From Eonycteris spelaea (Eukaryota > Chordata > Mammalia > Chiroptera > Pteropodidae), in the NCBI GenBank assembly GCA_003508835.1, contig PUFA01000105.1, positions 4,092,001 through 4,156,000 on the forward strand: a DNA stretch of 64,000 nt, read 5' to 3'. The notes under the pieces are model-generated. The model was not told the DNA's origin. It ran no database searches and worked only from the letters and a program-made list of their open reading frames with translations. Made by a program: the position numbers and the translations under genes. This document shows positions 23,471-33,690 of this stretch, piece by piece. Within the stretch, counting starts at the first letter, position 1. Each line of letters starts with the position of its first letter.

Positions 23471-24808
23471 GGGTGCTGGGTGAGAGTAAGCTAAATCAAC
23501 TTCCAAAATTAAAAGTAAAACTCAAAACCAAAACAAAAAAGTATAAAATGAATAAATAGCAACATTAGCATATTTAGAGATGTGGAAATTAGCACCATAG
23601 CATCACATAATTTATAAATGGAAGAGGAACACTGGACATATTTTTAACAAACATTACTGAATTATTTAACATTTCAAAGTAAATGCATGTTATACTTTGA
23701 CACCTTGATAAAAATAAAAAATAAACTGATTTCAAAAACTGATTTCACACAATAATGTTTAATCACCCAATAACAAGAAATATGATATTAAATATTATAA
23801 CCTTGAAGATATTTCCATTAAATTCAAGAGTAAGATACTGATGTCAGTTTTTGCTAATATTTTTAGCATTTTAGAGGTTTTAGCTAATATTACAAGGTAA
23901 GAAAATTTTTAAATTTGTACATTGTAAAAAAGTTGATAAAATTCAGGTTGTGAATTAGAATCAAGAGATTCTCTTTATAATTACCATCGACTAAACACAA
24001 GACAATTACAAATGCTTGTGCATGTAGTATCTTGGCCAGAGCTATTTATAATAACTACTTCAATTGAATTATGTATATTTTTGGAACTATACATGTTGAG
24101 TTTAACATAATACTTCTAGAAAAGACTATGCTATGATCTGGCATCGAAAGAAAGCTATTTTGTAAAAAAAAAAAAAAGTGGGAAAGATGGTGGGAATTTA
24201 CATCTGATATAGTAAAATTGATATTTGTTATTTGAGAAATGTCAACAATTTTATGTTTCCTAGCAAGAAAAAAAATACACACACAATAGTTTATAGGGCC
24301 CGGAAAAAAAAGAGAATCTGTGTTATAGTTTGAAATTATATGTGAGTGAAAGGATTTGCCATTACAAGCTGTGTGGTATAACTAAAGACAAGAGACATTG
24401 CCAGCCCTTGGGAGTAGATTTGAAAAACAGCAAAGCAATGAGAGATTGATTTGACCAATTTATTATTTGTACATCATGCTCATCAAAGAAACTGACATTA
24501 TCTTGTTAGAAAAGTCCTACTAATTTTAAACAGAGACTACTTAACTTACAGCAAAATGTGATTTATGTGAGAAAAAAATGAATTACAATTATTCAAAAGT
24601 AAAATGCTGATAAAGTCCTAGCATACTTCAACATGCCTAGAAAGTACACTGCTGAGCCTAAAAATACTAAAGATGTCAATACATCAGCAGAGTACAAAAA
24701 CCATTTCCCCAGAAGAATAAGGCCATCTCCAATAATTTTATCGTGAGGGGAAAAACTGTTTGTATAAAAGCTGAAAATGAAGAGTGGGTAAATGTTATTA
24801 GGAATAGC
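23470..24808. other. Unassigned AT-rich noncoding sequence
   Basis: Nothing recognised. The minus-strand open frames at 24055-24282 and 24593-24811 have no supporting features. Confidence 0.5.
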
Positions 24809-24945
24809 CATAGTAAATATAATTAGAACTACGTCTATTTAATTGAATTTGTATTCAAATATTTTCCACAATGTAGTCATAGTAAATATAATTAGAACTA
24901 TAATAATTTAATTTTGTATTTAAGTATTTCCCATAATGAAACTTT
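24809..24945. repeat. Tandem duplication, about 69 bp unit
   Basis: The same 23-bp block (beginning CATAGTAAATATAATTAG) occurs exactly at 24809-24831 and 24878-24900. The sequence after each block is also related (a 'ttaatt...ttgtatt..aa.tattt.cc' pattern). The spacing is 69 bp. The copies differ by several substitutions and small gaps, so the event is not recent. Confidence 0.85.
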
Positions 24946-25084
24946 AGACTGAGATGATTGAAATGTCTATTTCTGTCTAATATTGAAGGATGGCAAAACA
25001 ATATCCTTGGACAAGCTCATCAAGTAGAGAGGAAGAGAACACTACTGAATTCACCCATATTGCAAAGCCGGTCTCACCTCTTTT

Positions 25085-25297
25085 ACATTTATTAAATTTA
25101 TTGGGGTGACATTGCTTAATAAAATCACAAAGGTTTCAAGTGTGCAATTAAATAATACATCAGATGTCCATTGCATTGTGTATTCACCACCCAAAGTTAA
25201 ATCTCCTCCCATCACCATATACTTGACCCCTTGACCCTTATCTACCTCTCCCTTCCTTCCTCTCTTCCCTCTGGTAACCACTAGCAACTCAAATTGA
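25085..25297 (-). mobile_element. Lineage-specific L1 3' end, inverted, 5'-truncated
   Basis: Reads, on the plus strand, 'aatttattggggtgacattgcttaataaaatcacaaaggtttcaagtgtgcaa', then 'cagatgtccattgcattgtgtattcaccacccaaag' and 'ctcccatcaccatatacttgaccccttgacccttatctacctctccc', ending at 'ctctggtaaccactagcaactc'. This is the antisense of an L1 3' UTR that I associate with laurasiatherian genomes, particularly bats. It is less diverged than the L1M fragments. The minus-strand 78-codon open frame at 25051-25287 lies inside it and is not a gene. A G-run follows at the truncated 5' side. Confidence 0.75.
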
Positions 25298-25300
25298 GCT

Positions 25301-25326
25301 GGGGGGGGGGGTAGGGGTGGCGGGGG
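25301..25326 (+). repeat. G-rich run with quadruplex potential
   Basis: Eleven consecutive G at 25301-25311, then TA, GGGG, T, GG, C, GGGGG. Four or more G-tracts in 26 bp satisfy the usual G-quadruplex pattern on the plus strand. A (GAAA)n-like stretch follows to about 25347. Confidence 0.85.
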
Positions 25327-25349
25327 AAGAAAGAAAGAAAAGAAAGCCA

Positions 25350-25979
25350 GAGCTTATAAAGGCATAAACCACAACTTGTAACAAAAGAAACTTTTACTAT
25401 TGGCTGTCTAATATGGTGTAATGACTAGTTTAAAAAAAAATTGGTTAGGTCTGAGGTAAGCAAGTTCCAGGATGTGTTTCCATGGCAAGCATAAAAGCTT
25501 AAGTGATCAAACCTCATTAGATCCTCTATGCAAATGAAGGGTGCTGGCTGTTGAAGGGAATGGTCTTGTTTCAAGGTGAAGAGTGCAGATTGTTTGGTTG
25601 CCATGGTGAGGAGGAAGTAAAGTTCAGGATGTGGTTTCACTGCTGGTTCAGAATTCCAAAAGTTCATAGGTAAAATGAGCATAAGGCAAACTTCACTATG
25701 GCTCTTGGCTTCGTTTTAGTTTTTGTCACATAAATGGCACGATTATGACAATTTCCACTCAGAGTGTGCATGATTTTTTATACTGAAAACTATAAAGCTT
25801 TGCTCTAAAGAAACTGAAGAATACATCAGTAAATAAAGAGATAACCAAAATCAGATGTCACTTCATCCTTGCTAGAACAGGTATGTGAAATTGGAACTCA
25901 TTCATTTTTCATGAAGTGAGAGGGAGTGTAAAGTATAATAACTTGGCTGTCCATGTATAGTTACCCCTCTCCACCCCCG
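25350..25979. other. Unassigned noncoding sequence
   Basis: Nothing assigned. The minus-strand 85-codon open frame 25425-25682 has no domain. The sequence around 25440-25680 is less AT-rich and may be an old repeat that I do not recognise. Confidence 0.4.
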
Positions 25980-25983
25980 CACA

Positions 25984-26036
<53 letters not shown>
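25980..26036. repeat. (CA)n microsatellite
   Basis: 57 bp of CA with one T substitution near the start (CATACA). Confidence 0.97.
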
Positions 26037-26038
<2 letters not shown>

Positions 26039-26078
26039 ATTTGTACCCCATGAGCCAGCAATTCTACTCTTTATGGTT

Positions 26079-26495
26079 TGTTATGGGTTGAATTGTTTAC
26101 CTCAAAAAAACAGTTGTGTTGAGATTCTGACTCCCAGTACCTCAGAATTTGACTTTATTAGAAATGTAGGTGTTGTAGGTACAATTAAGTCATACTGAGG
26201 TCATACTGGAGGACAGTGTGTTCCTAAGCCATTATGAGTGACATTCTTAAAGAATATTGGAGGCAGAGATTGGAGTAACTGCAAACCAAGTTATGCCAGA
26301 CCTTGTCAGCAAACAACCAGAAGCTGAGAAGAGACAAGCAAGTTTTCCCCTATGGCTTTCAGAAAAAGTACGGTATTGCCAATGATACCTTGATTTTGGA
26401 CTTCTGGTTATAGATCTGTGAGACAAAAAATGTCTGCTGTTTTAAGCCACCTAGGAAATGGTACTATGTTACAACAGCCCTAGAAAACAAATACA
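26079..26495 (+). mobile_element. MLT1-type LTR (MaLR/ERVL), solo
   Basis: Forward MLT1 LTR. It starts TGTTATGGGTTGAATTG. It then carries 'agattctgactcccagtacctcagaatttgac', 'gaggtcatactggagg', 'ggaggcagagattggagtaactgcaaaccaag', 'agcaaacaaccagaagctgag', the 'accttgattttggacttctggt' block with 'tgtgagacaaaaaatgtctgctgttttaagccacctag', and a terminus near 'ccctagaaaacaaataca'. Solo LTR with no internal retroviral sequence and no intact target duplication that I can see. The opposite-strand copy is at 9392-9862. Confidence 0.85.
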
Positions 26496-26514
26496 GTTTT
26501 TATCTAACAAAAAC

Positions 26515-26765
26515 TAATATATGTCAGCAAACAGACATGAACAAGGATGTTTATGTCAGTTTTGTTCACAACAGACCTCAGAAAGAAAGTAATAAACAAA
26601 AGTTATGATCAGAAAAATTATCTTCTACAATATAATACTACCCATAAATAAGAAATAATGCATTATAGATACACTAATCAACATGGGCTGATCTCTAAAA
26701 CTATATGTTAACTATTTCATGATCCCGTTGGTATGAACTTCAAGATTAGGCCTGAGGAAATTTTG
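26515..26765 (+). repeat. L1 3' fragment
   Basis: Forward L1 3' sequence: 'atgaacaaggatgtttatgtcag...tcacaacagacctcagaaag', then 'tataatactacccataaataagaaataatg', 'aacatgggctgatctctaaaa' and 'tgatcccgttggtatgaacttcaagattaggc'. These correspond to the 'acaagaatgttcatagcagc', 'acaatggaatactactcagc' and 'tgattccatttatatgaagttcaagaacaggc' landmarks of L1M 3' ends. Confidence 0.6.
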
Positions 26766-26789
26766 GGGGGTGGTAAAAAAAATGTTCTC

Positions 26790-27134
26790 TGTCTTGAGTT
26801 CTGTTTCGTCCCCAGCTACCACTTCCTAGTTTTCTTGCACATTTCAGATTTTGTCTCCTTGGCTGCCTTCACTGGCCACCACATCCGTCACAGTGGTCTC
26901 TTCTGTTTCTAAAACTTGCTGAGCAGATTCATCTCAGAACCTCTGCTCCTACGAACCTGTCTGCCTGGATCCCTTTCCCTTAGGAGATCATATGGCTTTC
27001 TCACTTGCCACTTCCATCTCTACTGAAATACTCCACTTTTAAGAGGTCTTCCCTTACCACTCTGCCTGAAATAATCATTTTTCATCATTTTCTCCCTGCT
27101 TTATTTTTAGTCATAGAATTCATCAACACCTATA

Positions 27135-27174
<40 letters not shown>

Positions 27175-27235
27175 GGATCTCTGTTTTTCTTTCCTGTCAC
27201 ACAATGAGTCCTCAATAATTGCTTAAATGACTAAA
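26790..27235 (+). repeat. L2 LINE 3' end carrying a (TG)n microsatellite
   Basis: Forward L2: 'tctccttggctgccttcactggcc', 'agcagattcatctcagaacctctgc', 'tgcctggatccctttccctt', 'ccacttttaagaggtcttcccttaccac' and 'tgcctgaaataatc', then 'ctccctgctttatttttagtcatag'. The (TG)n at 27137-27171 replaces the expected 'gagggcagggac' block. The end reads 'atgagtcctcaataattgcttaaatgac', the L2 terminal motif. Confidence 0.65.
27137..27171. repeat. (TG)n microsatellite
   Basis: 35 bp of uninterrupted TG, inside the L2 3' end. Confidence 0.97.
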
Positions 27236-28424
27236 CAAGTGAATAAGCTCAGTTGTTTATTAACTTCTAGAGAAGCCAAGGGATTATATTTAGCTTTTAC
27301 ATTCACTGGTTGTAAGGTAATCAGCATTTATAACTAACTCCATGGGCTGTGATGTTTATGTAGAACCCAGGAGGACGCAAGTAAAAATGGAACAAATTAT
27401 TTCATGTTTTGTCTTTTTTTAAACCAAAAGTAGCACCTTTTTTGAAAGTAGTTATATAACACTTAAAAAAAAAAAAAAACTCCCACAGCACATAAGCCAC
27501 CTAACAGAAAAATTAAGTAAGGTTGAAATTCATTAAATGGAGGCCTGGGAAAAAAAATTAATTTGATATTCTGTTCTAAAAGAGAGAAAACGATTTTTTC
27601 CTGTCACAAATGAGAACAAGCAGGAGGAGACATATTCATTTTGAATTAATATGCTAATTTCTGTTAATGTAAGACATTCATTGGTAACTTTAAAAAGAAA
27701 GGTATTCATGGATTAAAAATAGTAAAGGACAACCAGTTAAAACATTATAATGTAATATGCCTTTCATAACTTTAAAAATCATTGCATTAAGCATGCTATA
27801 TATCACATAATATTAATAAATTATTGTTTTCAAGGAGATAAAAATATTAATAATATTTTCTTTATTAGTGTTACAATAATACTTGTAAAACATACTGAAT
27901 AAAACATGAAATATAATACCATAGCACAAAAGGCACAGAAAAAAGGATAATTTATTATTCAAAGCATGTGTTGCTTGACAGATTGTTACCAGTAAATTTT
28001 AACCTTATTTGAAAATAAAAGAAGAAAAGACTATGACCATTAGATACACAGTGATGAGTGATTAAATTTAAAATATATTCACATCTTTTCACCATTAGAA
28101 CTTTTATTGTTCCAATTTCTGGAGAGAGAAAACCTAGATGCTTCTCACTTACAGGTTATAGAGAGAAAACAGGAAAAGAATTTGTATATATATAGACACT
28201 AATTTGGAAAAATGAAAAATTAACAATTTTTTTACTACCATTATAGGTCAAAAGATATTGTAGTTAGTTTTATTTGTGTTTAAATTTATTGAGGTTAAAT
28301 ATATCACTATACACAAATTAGATGCTTTATTTATGGATTTGTATCCTATCAGTCATAATAATGTGATCTATGAACCCATGATTCTCTTTGCCATTTGTTA
28401 AAGTGTAAGTAGGTAGTGCATAGT
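27236..28424. other. Unassigned AT-rich noncoding sequence
   Basis: Nothing recognised. Confidence 0.5.
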
Positions 28425-28525
28425 ATATGAACACATATCTCAGCTCCACATTGTGTGAACTTGAACAAATGAAACAGATCTCAGCTTCCTCATCTGTATA
28501 GGTAAGCACCCACAAGAAAAACATA
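28425..28525 (+). repeat. MIR SINE core
   Basis: Forward MIR core: 'tctcagctccacattgtgtgaacttgaacaaatgaaacagatctcagcttcctcatctgtata'. It preserves the 'cttcctcatctgta' motif of the MIR core. Confidence 0.6.
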
Positions 28526-31500
28526 ACATACTTTAGTTCTTTTTAGGTTTAAATGCATACATCAATTATTTTATCAAAAATATATAAAAATATTATTATT
28601 CTTTGTTTTCTTTTATCTGACAGGGAAAAATTATCTTCTTAGCTTGGCACAATGCTTAGAAAAGAAAACGCATTTGTTAAATGTTTGTTTAATAAATGAT
28701 TTATCAATGCTTTTGGTTGTATTTGCTCTCACCACATAGAAAATGTCAAAAGTTGGTTTCTGAATATTGTATATTAAATTGATCACACCATCCCTCCGGA
28801 AATTTTGAATTAACATAAAGCTAATGTTTGAATGCAAGGTATGACCTTTCTACTCAGTATAATTCCCAAGCATCAAGTTCATGGGTGTGATTCTCTTTAC
28901 ACCCCAATGCACATTCACACTGACACAATTCCTCTCTAAGTAAGCGTGAAGTCAGAAGAAGAATATCTTCAAAATGCAGACAAATGTCTTATCATTCACA
29001 ATTCAAAAGTTTAAACATGACGAGGATTTGTAAATGTTTTAATATTTAACCCAGATATCTCCGAATAAACAAAATAATCATATAATAAACATAGAAATAA
29101 GTTGAAATACCAGGGTTTTTTTTAAAAAATTGAGCAATAAGCTATAATTTTAAAAACATTTATATATATTTTTTATATTTGAGCAAAAAAGAGCAAGCTA
29201 TAATAATAATATCATTAATGGAATGGACATTTAGACATTAAAAAATCACTACTTATTCTCAACTTGTGTTAGCTCACTTAAAAACCTTAATTCCTTTTCA
29301 AGTAATCAGTATGTTCATGAGTGACCAATATCCTGAACTCTGATTCCATAGTCTATATGTCTTGTGTAATGGATGCTATTTAATGTTTAAACATTGAGAA
29401 TGAAATAAACAAAAAGTTAAGCAAACAATTTTTATTACTTCGTAAGTGAAATGAGCTCATGGTAATTTTAAAAATAACCTCAATAGCAAATTTATATTCC
29501 TTATGTTCTTTTCACAATGGAAGTTTTTGACCTACTCATTCATGTGAATAATAATATCAATACAGGAAAATTTTATAACCAATATGATATACTCGATGAA
29601 TACATTTCTCTTTATTTATTATGAGCAAAAAATGTCTAATGTTGTTACTAGATGTTCATATCAATTTAGTAAATACAGTAGTAATACCTTTAATTACTAA
29701 AAAAAAATTCCAATAGATGAAATAGTAGTAATAGAAAACTAGTAATATCAAATAAAATAATTAGACCCACCATCATCTGTACATAGTTTTCCTACAGGTT
29801 ATTGGCTTTCTTTTTTATTTCACTCCCTATATAAAGTAAAACCGCACTTATTTTTCTGAAGATAAAATGGTGAAAATTTATAATATTAGCTGTCTATGTC
29901 AGACATGTTTAGAGAATACTTTCCTAGAAAGTATTACCTGCTATAATTTAAAAGTTACTAATAAGTCAAATATTATTTACAGAATTCCTAGAGGATTTTT
30001 TTGATGCTCTTTATATGAGAAAGCCACGTGAGGTGAGTCTGGCTAGCCCAGTTTCCTTTACAATGCTGTATTGTTTCTTATCAAATTCTAGGCTTTGTGG
30101 GGAAGGGCATCAAATATCAAAACTATTTATTAAGTCATTTTTGTGGTTGAACATCATGCTATATCCAGAATGTGATCAGAGATGTAACGGAGGTAACAGA
30201 GCCAAAAATGGAGTGAGGGCCTAAACAAAAGAAAAACGATCAGAATGAGACTTAGTTTCTTTACATTTACTAGTGAGATAATGACAACTTGTAACTGTTA
30301 CATACATTCTTGTGAAATACTCTATTAGGATGGGAATGCAGGGTTGCTCTGTTTAAGTGACCAGAATGAGACAGAGACCAGAGTATATACTACACACTCC
30401 CTCTCTAAGGACATATGGCTATACCGTTTCAATTCCCAAGCAAGCTGGTCCGGGTGACTTGAGCTCCAAGTCAATTATATTACTTTTCACAGTTACTTTA
30501 ACAGTTAGATTAAACATTTTTCCAAACAAAAGTATCCAATGGGATTTTGCTCCTTAGCTATTTAAACAGAAGGCAGATGACCATACTATAAAGGTGCATT
30601 GTGGAGCTTCTGCAAAGGATCTCCAAGATACCTGTCTCAGCTAGAATTCTACAGTTCCATAAAATTAAAAAGTATTAGGAAATACTTTCATATTTATATT
30701 TTGGCCAGAAAGTATGTTATTTTGTATGGACTTGTCATCATAATTATAAACTGGTTCAGAAAGCATATTATAAACTTCAGCAATTCCTAGCCTGAAAATA
30801 TATAAGTGGAGAATTCCTTAGAGAATTTTGACTAATACATTTTCAGGTAGTGGGTCTTTTTATTATACTCATTTGTTTCTGTGCTAAATTTAATCTTTAG
30901 CGAAGGTAGAGTTTCAAGAATACAATTTGAACCAAGGAATTTTAGACCTTTTTTTCATAAGATTTTTTCGATCAATTTTTGAAGCATCATTGATTCAAAA
31001 CTTGTGATAATAAAGAGAGGAATGAGTTAAAGTTTCTTTGTCTTAAGAAAAGTTTCTAAACAAACAAATGATGTTTGAAACTAACTGGATAGAGTGTTAG
31101 CTGTGCACTGTTAAGAGCATTTCAGTATTTTAAAACATCAATCTCAGAAAGTGTAGATTTGACAAGGATTTATAATAGATTATACTTGTCTTTAATAAAG
31201 CAAAGCACATTTTTGAGTGGATTCTAAAGGTTGACATAGTTTAAATAATGCATGTGAAATATAACTGTTTATAATTTTGTATGAATATTTGAGGTAAAAT
31301 ATCCATTGTGAACTGAATAGTGGTAAATCTTACTATATTACAATTGTATTTACAATTTACTAACTATAAATGTAAAATATAATTAAAATAATAAACAAAC
31401 ATAACAAAATACCTAAAAATCTAATTTCTATAGAAATATAGAATTGTTATCATTGTGAATTAATGTTTCACTAATATGTACATAGATAAAAATTAAAAAG

Positions 31501-32556
31501 AGAAAAATAAACTACTAGAAGTAAATTTTATTCTACTATATCAAACGTCTGAGGAAACAGGACAAGATTTTTTAAATGCCATTATTACCAAATATAACTT
31601 GATAAATTAAATTTTAGAAACAGACTCTTAGTAAATTGATTTTAATCTGTACAGAATGAAGTCTGAAATGGGCCAGATTCATAACATACTGATAATGTAA
31701 TTCAAATTAGATCAAAGTTATTTCATTGAAGACTTTCAATAAATCTATTTATAAAATAATGAATTGATTGTAAGATAAGTAGCAGCATATCTTTCTGAGA
31801 TATGCTAGAGATATTTGTATAGACAAGGGTTTGTTTTTTTCTTTCCTAATCAAGATATAATTTAACATGTCTATAATCACTTGATGAAGGAGACATCAAA
31901 TGTCATACCTAATTACAAGGTAAGTTTTAAAGAAAGCCATATTCTAAATTCTTAAGAAAAACATGATGGTATAACTTAATTTAAATAAAAATTTGCATTT
32001 TACCTTATTCATACAAAACTGTTAAAAATATTATATGTCTGCATGTTCCAGAGTTTAAGAACAACAAAAATACCTCAGTGAATTAGAATGGGATTACTGG
32101 TGCACCTGTGCAAAATTACCATTTCTTTGATCTAATTTAGTCTTATCGTAGTTAAAAGGTGAAAGTTAATAATGAAAAGTTCTATAGAGGCTTATCTAAA
32201 CAATTTTAAACAACATGCTAATTAATTATAGTTTAATAGTGTTGATAATTGTAAAACTACCTACCTGGCGTTGATTGCCAGTTTTTTATGTTGAGGGTAG
32301 GTATTCTGTATTTTTTCATAACCTGTATTGGTTAAGACAAACAGTAGCATTATTGGAGGGCTTGATATGCTCCATGTATTTGTAAATGCTTTCTTTTATT
32401 CTCACAAAAACTGAGAGCTAAAAATCCACAATCTACTCATGTAAAAACTGTGGCGAATAGTCAGGATATGAAATAATTCAGTTTGTTTTAAAAGGGTGCG
32501 GGAGTTTTGAAAAGAACGGTAGATTGGGGAGAATCATGGTGTTTTGTGGCATGAGT
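28526..32556. other. Unassigned AT-rich desert
   Basis: About 4 kb without a recognised repeat or gene. Two splice-bounded segments (29983-30032 and 31855-31919) are discussed as findings; neither is called as an exon. Confidence 0.5.
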
Positions 32557-32687
32557 AGAATGACCAGACTTCTCCATCCAGCTAGGATAATCCTGGTTTA
32601 CACCTATTAACTGAAGGCGATTGTTAATCATACCTCTTTCGTTCTCAAATGTCTTCCAGTTTGGGTGACAAATTGTATGATCACTGG
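32557..32687. mobile_element. Short fossil DNA transposon (MITE-like)
   Basis: The left end AGAATGACCAGACTT and the right end AAATTGTATGATCACTGG are weakly inverted copies of an 'agggtgaccatac' terminal repeat. Between them are 'ggataatcctggtttacacct' and 'cctctttcgttctcaaatgtcttccagtttgggtgac', an order that I know from a common short non-autonomous mammalian DNA transposon. I cannot name the family with confidence. It sits against an inverted L2 at 32700, probably inserted in or beside it. The minus-strand 84-codon open frame 32488-32742 spans it and is not a gene. Confidence 0.5.
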
Positions 32688-32699
32688 AGCAATGCGGAA

Positions 32700-33015
32700 C
32701 CATGACAGGCTTTTTAGTGGGATAATGACATGATGTGAGCAATGTTTTAGAAAGATTAATTTGAAAGAAATGTATAGAAAGGAATAAAGATAAGAAAGAC
32801 CTGAAGCACAGAAACCAATTAGGTGCCTATTTCAATCGTCTCAGGAAATGCACTGAAAATCCGTACTAGGACAATGACAATTGAAAGAAAAGTATACATT
32901 ACAAGCCAATGAAGCAATATTACAGATGTAAAATAAACAGGACTTGGATGCTAAGTACTTACGATGAGAGAGACTGAGGTATTAACAGTAATTACTGTTT
33001 GGATCCCGAATGACT
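32700..33015 (-). repeat. L2 LINE, inverted
   Basis: Antisense L2: 'caggctttttagtgggataatgacatgatgtgagcaatgttttagaaagatt' (aggctttaagcaggggagtgacatgatctgatttacattttaaaaagatc), then 'gaaaccaattaggtgcctatttcaatcgtctcagg' (accagttaggaggctattgcagtagtccagg) and a weaker continuation. Confidence 0.65.
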
Positions 33016-33479
33016 AGAAATAGGCCAGTAACATGTGGAAGACACCATGACTGTGTTCTTGGTCTGGAAGTATGTTTATTTACTTATTTTTAGAGAAAGT
33101 GCTTCAATTATTATGAATGCTGACACTTATACTTTCCTGCAAATCATTCCACTTTAAGTTCTGTGATGCCAATTTATATTTGTCCGCAGGATTTCTAGCT
33201 GTAGAGGTCACTCTTATGTGTACAGCTGACTTTCAAAACCCGTATTAACATGAAAACCCATATGCCCTGATATTTTCACAATTGATTTTTCTCCCCTCTT
33301 TGTTTATATTATACTTCATAGCAAACTGCTCTCCCCCAGCCCAACGGTATTTTAAAAAGTTATTATGGTGTCTATCATATTTTCCCACGTGATCAACATT
33401 GTATATCATGTAGGTTAGAAAGCCTCCATTTGGGAGGCATCTTTGGAGTGAAATGGATTGTCTACTTCTCTTTATGCAT

Positions 33480-33690
33480 CTATCAACTTCTTTATAGTTC
33501 TTCTAATTATAAAATAATACATCATATTATAATCCTATTTTAAAATCATTTTTCTCTTCTAGTATAAAAATAAGTCCCCTAACATGAGTGCGATCTTTTC
33601 TCTTTTTGTTATTACTGCATCCCCAGTGCCTATGACAGCACCTGGCCCGAAGAGTTGCTCAAAAAATCTTTCTGTAATGATTAAAATGAT
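33480..33690 (+). repeat. L2 LINE 3' end
   Basis: Forward L2 terminus. 'gagtgcgatcttttctctttttgttattactgcatccccagtgcctatgacagcacctggcccgaagagttgctcaaaaaat' matches the 'ctgtatccccagcgcctagaacagtgcctggcacatagtaggcgctcaataaat' end. The upstream part is weak. Confidence 0.65.

Noticed and set aside
25953..26198. 81-codon open frame with a Thr-His run
   Set aside because: Encoded by the (CA)n microsatellite and the start of an MLT1 LTR.
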